NCBI GenBank assembly: GCA_037176725.1
Contig: JAZBRS010000074.1
Location: 63,120,001 to 63,184,000 of the forward strand
Source of the DNA: Posidonia oceanica
Lineage: Eukaryota; Streptophyta; Magnoliopsida; Alismatales; Posidoniaceae
Direction: 5' to 3'
Length of the DNA: 64,000 nucleotides
A program made the position numbers and the translations under genes. Each line of letters opens with the position of its first letter. Positions within the stretch are counted from its first letter, which is position 1. The notes under the pieces were generated by a model that was not told the origin of the DNA, did no database searches, and saw only the letters and a program-made list of their open reading frames with translations. Positions 57,301-64,000 of this stretch are shown one piece after another.

Positions 57301-60190
57301 GGAGCTCTGGGGATCACGGGGGTCGCGTTCCGCTGGCCGAATCGTCGCGAAGACCGGAGAACGTCGCCGGGGAAGACGACCGGACCGGCGAGTCGAAATG
57401 GAACAAGGGGGCCAGAAAACCTATTCTAAAGGCTGGGGAAGCAAGAGAAGAGGAAGAGGAGGCTAAGGGAAGGAAGATTTACCGTTGTCCGCGTCTGAGA
57501 CGTCCTCCCGACGTCGGTGGCTTCAGCTGTCGCCGGTGGAGGCCGTCCGGTCGCTGCGGGCGTCGTCCGCTGCTCGCGAGGGCTGGAGTCGATTCAGGAT
57601 GATCCTCCGGAGCTTCCCAGACGGTCAAACGTGAGCTGCGAAGACTGGAGAGAGATCCGGTAGGTTGTGGGTTCAGGGTGGCAGCCGGAGGCCGGGGGGA
57701 GTGTCCGCTGCTCCTCGGGCTGGACGGGACCCTCCGGGAGGTTGCTGGAGGTGCGATGAGTGAGGTCGGATGCTCGGAGAGGGCTTCTGGAAGGTGTGGA
57801 GTGGAATTGGAGCTGGGTCGAATTTCTGGTCAGTGGCTGGTGCAGGTGTTTGGAGTGGAGTTCTCGGTCTGTGGTGGGTGGCTGGGTTTGATGGTTAGTG
57901 TTTTGAGAAGGTGGAGGTCCCGTGAGTCTCTGGAAGAAGTTTGGGAGAAGGCGGTGAGCTGGAGTAGTGGGAATTGTGAATGGAGTTAGGTTGGGTTTAC
58001 AGTTAGAGCTTCAGGTGGTGTTCAGGTGATTTGGGGCGGTTCCAGGCAGCAGGAAGGCAATGGGATGGTGGAGGATGAAGGTCTGGTGTTGGGTGAGATT
58101 GGGGAAGCAGGGGGGAGAAGAATGGAGGCGGGGAAGGGTGTCGAATTACTGGAAAAGAGAGAAGAGGTTCTGCAGAAGATTTTTGGCAGAAGAAGGGAAG
58201 GGAATTGGGTGGAGGAGGCTGGGGGATTGAAGTCTCTCTCCGGGATGTCAAGGTGACTCCCAAACCGCTCTCTCTGGTCACTCTCTCTTCTGAAAGTGGA
58301 GGAGACAGAGAAGAAGAGGAAGGAGTGGCTGGTGGGGAAGAAGTTGGAAATTCTGGCTTTTGGGGATTGCTCTCTCACTCTCTGGTTTGCTCTGAAGGTG
58401 AAGGTTGCTCACATTCGTTCTGCACTGGTCTGATGAAGGAAAGACGGAGGAGGCTTATATCTGGTAGAGGGGAGGCTGCTGGCGCGCTTACTGATTTCAA
58501 AATCAGCGGCGGCCACTGTAGCAGAGAAGACGGCGAGGCGACCGACTCCGGAAAAGCCACTGAGATGGAGGTGAAGCGGCGAGCTGCTGTAGACGATTTG
58601 ATGGAGGCTTGAATTTCGAATGGAGGAGGGAATTCTGTAGCCGGTCGCTCGCGGGAAGAAACGCAGAAGAAATCTGCAGAAGGAGAAGGAGGAAGACGGA
58701 GTGCGTGGGCCGGACTGTGCGGGGGGCTTGAAGAAAGAAATAGAAGAAAAAGAGAAAACGGGCCAGTTTGAGCCCAATATAGGAAAAAGAAAGAATGGAA
58801 AAGAAGAGTAAGAAAGAAAGAGAGGGTAGAATGGGGAAATAAAACAGGTAAAAATAAACTAAAAATAAATAAAAATATTAGAAGAGTTGTGCTGTAGATT
58901 AGGATTTTAATTAAGATTTTTAATGGTTATTTAGAGTTGATTGATGTGTTTTGGGCTTAATGAGGGTTTTAGGGTTTTGGTTTTGCTTTTAATTAGTTTT
59001 CTCTTGATTAAGTGTTTGTTAAACCCTTTTTAAATTGTTTTAAAAATTGTATTTCCCTTGTTGGACACTTAGAATATTGATTAGGATTTTTTAGGATTTA
59101 TTTTATATTAATTAGGGTTGGTTTTAGGTTCTTAAGTTTTAGTCTTTTTAGGGTTTTTTCCTTCTTAAGTCTTTTAAGTTATGTTTTGATTTTTATTTTG
59201 TTGATTTTTCTTGAAGTTTTTAGTTGGATTTTTCTGGTTTGATAGGGTGTTTTTTAGGTCTTTCAGATGTGTTTTTCTTTTCTTTTTTAATTAAGTTTTT
59301 AACTTGTTTTTCTTATGTTTATTAGGTTAAGTCTCTTGCCCTCTTTAATTACTTGTTTTAGTATTTGATTTTTTTAATTCTTCTTTTTGGGTTTGTTTTT
59401 TAATTCTTCTGATGGGTTTTTACCTTTGGTGGGTTTTGATTTTATTTTAGCTTTTTCCTTGATTTTTTAGTGTTTTCTTTTGATTTGTTTTGCATTTTTT
59501 AGCTTGCATGTTTGGTTTTCTTTTTAGCTTTCTTTAGTTAAGTTTAAGTTGTTAATTGCTTGTTTAACATTTTTTAATTGTTTTTCTTAGGGTTCTGATT
59601 TGCTTCTTTTGTGTTTTGAGATTTTACAGATTTTTATGGGTTTTTGTGGATTTTTGCAAGAGGGGGAAAAAAGGAAAAGAGAAGGAAGAAAGAAATGGAA
59701 AAAGAGGGAGATAAGAGGAAAAGAGATAGGTTGGATGAAAACGATTTTTTAAAATTCAGAAAAAGTGTTAAAAATGAAGTAAAAATAGGGATAAGATAGA
59801 GGAAGGATAGAAGCACAGAGGGGGCCCACAGCCAGACCAGAAAAAGGATAAGAAAGGGATGAAGAGAGAGATGATAATCAGGAGAGAGAGAGAAAATGAT
59901 AATCCCGGAGAGAGAAAAGGATAATTTGGGTGAAAGAGGGTCTTAATGGTCTTGGAATGTGGTGGAAATTGGTGAGTGGGTAGTCTAGGGTTTGAAGTGT
60001 TGGGTCTGAGGTTTTGGTTTGATTCTAAGGAGGTTTTGGAGGGGTTTCAAAGTGTAGAAGAAGGGTAGTTTCTCCTAAGTTTTCTAGGGTTTTCAAGGAT
60101 GGGTTGGGTTCGGAAATTTCTAGGTTTTTGGGTAGGTTTGTTGAGTGGGTAGTGGTGGGTTTTCCTATGGATTTTGGTTAGGTTTTGAGG
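54345..60190 (-). mobile_element. truncated LTR nested in element B
   Basis: It starts TGTAGCGATCCCG at 54345 after GGTAC and is collinear with the element B LTR through all blocks: relic 54460-54470; 'cctgttacgcgcgggg' near 54655; A-rich 55970-57040; GC-rich 57040-58700; T-rich 58900-59600. It breaks off near 60190 ('ggttttgagg') about 90-150 bp before the expected GGGGTGTCAACA tip. The flanks (left 'agtttggggtac', right 'cgcagagg') fit an insertion into one unit of the 60.2-kb array, followed by a deletion at the right end. Confidence 0.85.
58452..58461 (-). promoter_or_regulatory. candidate TATA box of nested LTR
   Basis: Minus strand GATATAAGCC at the same place as 50376-50385 in the element B LTR. 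It is supported by position and similarity only. Confidence 0.4.
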
Positions 60191-60750
60191 TGGGGCGCAG
60201 AGGATAATGATCCAGCTGGGGGCGACCAACTGGGGACTCAGCTGGGGTGACCAGCCGAGAAAAGTGTCAGGTTGACGGACCTTTCGCCGGGCAGTTTGGG
60301 GTGCCAGCCCGCAAGGGATTCAGCTGAGGGCGATCAGCTGGGGACTCAGCTGGGGTGACCAGCCGAGAAAAGTGTCAGGTTGACGGACCTTTCGCCGAGC
60401 AGTTTGGGGTGCTAGCCCGCAGAGGATAATGATCCAACTGGGGGCGACCAACTGGGGACTCGACTGGGGATGACCAGCCGAGAAGAGTGTCAGGTTGACG
60501 GACCTTTCGCCGAGCAGTTTGGGGTGCCAGCCCGTAAGGGATTCAGCTGAGGGCGATCAGCTGGGGACTCAGCTGGGGTGACCAGCCGAGAAAAGTGTCA
60601 GGTTGACGGACCTTTCGCCGAGCAGTTTGGGGTGCTAGCCCGCAAGGGACTCAGCTGAGGATGAACAGCTGAGGAGGATGACAGGTTGACGGACCTTTCG
60701 CCGGGCAGTTTGAGGTGCCAGCCCGCAAGGATAATGATCCAGCCGGGGAT
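60191..60750. repeat. about 110-bp tandem array, element B interior
   Basis: About five units of 'cagctgagggcgatcagctgg', 'ggactcagctggggtgaccagccgag', 'gtgtcaggttgacggacc' and 'gggtgccagcccgc'. CAGCTG faces CAGCTG, and GCTGG faces CCAGC around 'ggtga'. The last block resembles the 'gacgagtagtttggggtac' end of the conserved 3' UTR block, which suggests that this array grew from it. Confidence 0.88.
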
Positions 60751-61037
60751 GACCAGCTAGGGATGCCAGACGGCGGAGCTTGGTGTCGCGGGCCTATAGA
60801 TGCTCTGGGCTCCGGATTGGGTGCTGAGGACTTCGCCGCGTTGGGATGTCTGCAAGTCTGATTAGAGGGCCCAAGATAATGATGATGATGATATGCAATG
60901 CAGGAAAGAGTCTTGATGTGCAAGCAGAAAGCAGAAACAGTTTCCATTGATATGATCTTGATAAGTACAATGCCTGTGGCAGGCCAGAAACATACAGCAC
61001 AATTTGAAAGAAGACCACATGATGGTCGCACAAGGGC
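60751..61037. other. 3' flank of extra ORF in element B
   Basis: No gene is recognised. It contains a short 'gatgatgatgat' run near 60885. It corresponds to 780-1128 in element A. Confidence 0.45.
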
Positions 61038-62379
61038 CTAGTCAACCCGGGCCTTCTTTGGCTGCCTGGAGTCGGGGAATAGGGGGCCGCCTGGCGGAAT
61101 TTCAGTGATTGGCCAGAGCTGTCGGACTTCGGCTTCATAATCAGGAGTGCATCCAGTACCTCTCACAGCTGCAACGTCTGTAGATTGGACCCCGTGCTGT
61201 ATCAGACTAGCGAGCTTCTTGGTCGGGGCAGTGGTGCTGAGAGGATAAGTCTGTAGAAGCTCGGGCGCTGTACTGTCAATGAAGGCGCCCTGCTGGAAGC
61301 CGAACTGGAGCATGACCCTGATTGGATGATACTCCATGCCTGCTGTGAAGCCTGGAAGAATGATCAGCCGCGTGTCACGCGCGCTGAAGAAGATTGTGAA
61401 TGGCTCTGCTGCAGAAGGAACGATGCGCCAGATCACAGTGTCGTCAGTCAGTGCTGACAGCCTCTCGTACTCGTCTTTGACGCTCTTGTCTGCTCTGATA
61501 CGGGCGCTGCTGCAGTAAGCTTCGAAAGCATGCACTTGAGGGCGTAGAAGGTGCATCTCTAAATGCGCGGTCAGCCAGACTTGTATGAGTGCTCCGCAAC
61601 CGTGGAAGTGGCGGCAGCGATGAGAAATGCGGTCCAGCCCGCGATAAGTCTCTGCCAAGACGACTGGTGCCAGGTCTATGTGCTGGGTCACCACAGCTAG
61701 TGCAATTTCTGCGACCTCGATGGCCACTGTCAGTCGGCCATGAGTAAAAATTAGTTCGCCCAGAAAGCGGATGACGAATCCTCGGAGCCACAGCTCATCT
61801 CCGAGGTCAGCGTGCTTGTTTCAAGATATCATCAAAGTGCGCAAGGCGAAGCATAAGCTCTGGTCCACTGGTGCAGATTAGCTTCTGTTGGCAGGCTTGA
61901 GTGGAGAGTCCAGTTAGTTGGTTCAGGACCCGGAGATATCCGTCGCGCCTCATGAAAACAGGCGGCCCCAAGATCTTTGAAAAGCCGCAGATCCGACGCA
62001 CCTCTTCCAGTGTAGGTGTCAGCTCAGTTTTGTTGAAACGGAAGACATGGTGCGCCGGCTTCCAGAATCTCGCGGCGGCACACAGAAGGTGACGGCTGAC
62101 CTCCACATCAGCAGCCTTTAGCAGCTTGGTTGGTATGCCCCACAGGCGCAACTTTTCACAGTCTTGTAGAGTGAGCCTGCTGATCCACTCTCGCAGGGTT
62201 TCTGAGCAGTGTGCAGGGGTTAACAGAGTAGGAAAGCCCATTACGCTGATTTGCAGAGGGACAGGCAGATAGCTGTAGGGCTTGAAGGTACCTGCCATCA
62301 ATAAACAGTCAGATCTCGCAGGTCTGTAATCTTTGACAATAAGCAGAAACTGAGGCTGGTAAAGTAGTTCCATATGCAT
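61038..62379 (-). pseudogene. extra ORF downstream of integrase, DUF7745-like (element B copy)
   Basis: This is the better preserved copy. The minus-strand frame 62379-61807 starts MHMELLYQ and holds FWKPAHHVFRFNKTELTPTLEEVRRICGF. After a single frame change near 61815 it continues 61800-61038 (LTVAIEVAEIALAV, YRGLDRISHRCRHFHGCGALIQV, ITEIPPGGPLFPDSRQPKKARVD). Allowing for that indel it is about 445 codons without a nonsense codon. The copies in A and B share the start region, the signature and the C-terminus, and their breaks are at different places, so the ancestor was intact. A splice-acceptor-like GATGGCAG/GTACC is at 62291. The function of DUF7745 proteins is unknown. It may assist the element or may be a captured host sequence. 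Confidence 0.8.
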
Positions 62380-63721
62380 CTAGGCAAAGTGATAACAGAA
62401 CATAGCAATTGAGCACTAATAAGCAAGGGGATTCTGCAGCAGCCCGGCGAATGCGGGGGCGAGGGCCGGCAGGAGGTCTGGACCAGCGCAGTTCGAGTGT
62501 CGTCGGTGTGCTCTGCTGGGGAGGAGTACTGTCTCAGGGCCAAAGTGCGTTGCAGAGCGGGAGAGATTGATGGAAGAGGAAAGGAATGAAAGAGGATGCA
62601 TGTATGCATGATGCAGGTGATATGCTTATGAAGATGAGTAGTACGCTTAGATGGATGAGTATGCTTGGGTGGATGCTTGAGTGTCCTCAGCGTACGGAGT
62701 GCTTTGGTGCCTGCTGCAGAGGAAGAGAGTGGTCCTTGACTCACTGGGCCCTACTCAGACTCTTGGCTTATTGGTGGCGCTCCGGAACAGGTTGTTGGCA
62801 TTATACAGGTGGTGATGTGGTGAGGACAGGCTACTGGCCGCACTCTCAGGACCTACACCTATTCTTCCAGCTCTCTCTCTCTTTTTTTTGAAAAATTTCT
62901 CCCTCATAGGTATGCAGCCTTTCTCTGCCCCTAGCTAGGAGAAGGTATGTGTTTGCTCTTGGGAGGATGTGGTAGACCCCTTTTTTTCAGGCTTGACATG
63001 CTGGGGATCTCTAGTAAAGTGTGGGGGATAACGATGCCTGTGTTTTTTGGGCTGCCTTTGCCCTTTTCTTTTCTTCTTTTTTTCTCTTGCTTGCTTTTCT
63101 CCTTTTTTTGTTTTTGTTTTTGTTCGATCTCTTTTTCTTTTTTTTTTCTTTTTTTTTTTGCTTGATCTTTTTTCTTCTCTTTTTTTTTCAGGCTTTTGCT
63201 ATCCCCATTCTGGTGGCAAAAGAAGGGTGCTTGAATTGTAATGGATTTTAGGCTTTGGGTCTGCTGTGTGATGGGTAGAAGGAGCAGGGTTAGACTGCAC
63301 ACCCCTATCTCTAGGGCCGGCTTCTGTCTTCGTCTTCTGTTCCTTGGAGGTGCCCAAACCTAGATGTCTATTCTCACTCTTTTCATGCTCACAACCTAAC
63401 ATTTTTTCTCCCTCAGAGGTGTATGTCCTTGTGAGATTGGGCAGTTCGCCCGTCCTTATTGGTGGTGGCTCCCTCACTTGCTAAGACATCTAAGTAGTGC
63501 CAGGTGAGGCAGGGTGACTCTTTCCAGAGCAGGCAAGCACTTCCGGTTGTCATCACCGGGCAGGAAGTACTGCATGATTTGAGAAGATGACGATGATGAT
63601 TTGAAAAGAGAGAATGCAAGAGTTGGATGGATGACGATGATGGTTTGAAGAGAAGGAATGCAAAAAAGCGAGAATGCGAGTGCAGGTGGAAGAAGGGCAT
63701 CTGCAACGGGACCGCTTTCGG
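62380..63721 (-). other. spacer between integrase and extra ORF, element B
   Basis: No gene is recognised. It is homologous in part to 2383-4063: 'ttggtggcgctccggaac', 'gtggtgaggac', 'ctcatagg', 'ggtggctccctcac'. Coding-strand polypurine tracts are the complements of T/C runs at 62868-62890 and 63063-63192. Confidence 0.6.
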
Positions 63722-64000
63722 CTACTGATAGTACTTCTTCAGATAGCAGAGGTTGACGGGCTCAGACTGCTCGACCCGGTCCATATCCTCAAGAGTTACA
63801 GCGCCTCCCGAAAAGATCCGCTTGACCACAAAGGGGCCACGCCAATTGGGTCGGAATTTCCCTCGACCGTCAGGCAAATGAATGGCGCGCAAGACAAGGT
63901 CCCCTGGCTGGAAGCTTCTGGGCTGGACCTTCTTCAGGAATGCTCTGGCCATCCGCTTCTGATAGCAGTGAGCGTTGTGCATAGCTTGCAGTCTGCGCTC
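63722..64000 (-). CDS. integrase C-terminus of element B (partial)
   Basis: The frame is open to the window edge, about 92 codons, with no stop. It contains RRLQAMHNAHCYQKRMARAFLKK and the GPY/F-type module KFRPNWRGPFVVKRIFSGG, and ends LCYLKKYYQ. It is closely similar to 4064-4350 of element A. The rest of pol is expected beyond the right edge. Confidence 0.9.
   Translation of the reverse strand, partial: ERRLQAMHNAHCYQKRMARAFLKKVQPRSFQPGDLVLRAIHLPDGRGKFRPNWRGPFVVKRIFSGGAVTLEDMDRVEQSEPVNLCYLKKYYQ

Overview
The window is nuclear DNA from a flowering plant, most likely a eudicot. It is heterochromatin-like: almost every base that can be assigned belongs to large, nested Ty3/gypsy LTR retrotransposons of the Tat lineage. 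The evidence is a gag, protease, RT, degenerate RNase H, second archaeal-type RNase H, integrase order on the minus strand; a primer-binding site reading TGGCGACTCTGCTGGGGAC; LTR tips TGTTGACACCCC or TGTAGACACCCC pairing with ACTACA; 5-bp target-site duplications; and spliced plant-type fragments carrying a plant mobile domain. I see no tRNA, rRNA, CRISPR array or ordinary intact host gene. The species cannot be named from this evidence.

Layout. Element A (minus strand, 1 to 23167): its 3' LTR lies off the left edge. Reading right to left, a 5' LTR (14151-23167) is interrupted by a complete solo LTR (19386-22705, duplication ATTGG). Then come a PBS (14131-14149), a leader, gag, protease, RT/RNase H, a second RNase H, integrase, a polypurine-rich spacer, an extra ORF of the DUF7745 type (1129-2382), a conserved hairpin block and a 91-bp tandem array (1-597). 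A was inserted into the array of an older minus-strand element D (array 23168-25262, hairpin block, unassigned 1.5 kb, gag fragment to 27560). A plus-strand LTR fragment E (27510-29320) and a decayed multi-exon plant-mobile-domain gene (29365-31830) follow. A plus-strand element G contributes a long tandem array (32760-40260) split by a clean 5.86-kb solo LTR with duplication GATAC (34057-39912), a polypurine tract and an LTR tip (40332). LTR pieces F, H and I fill 40440-46342. Element B (minus strand) occupies the rest: 3' LTR 46343-52274, PPT, three tandem arrays, a nested truncated LTR (54345-60190), a second copy of the DUF7745 ORF (61038-62379), a spacer, and the integrase C-terminus running off the right edge.

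The coding parts together describe one retrotransposon cycle: Gag particle, protease maturation, RT with two RNase H domains, integrase, and an added ORF of unknown role downstream of integrase. Element A is dead, with many nonsense codons and a few frameshifts. The visible part of B is better preserved. The most interesting signals are non-coding. The 3' UTR arrays are unrelated in sequence between elements, yet most are built of small stem-loop units, in two cases with paired compensatory changes. A subset of LTRs carries a double hairpin built around GCGTCCAACGTTGGACGC at about 230-bp intervals. Several LTRs carry a PBS-like relic about 110 bp inside their end.
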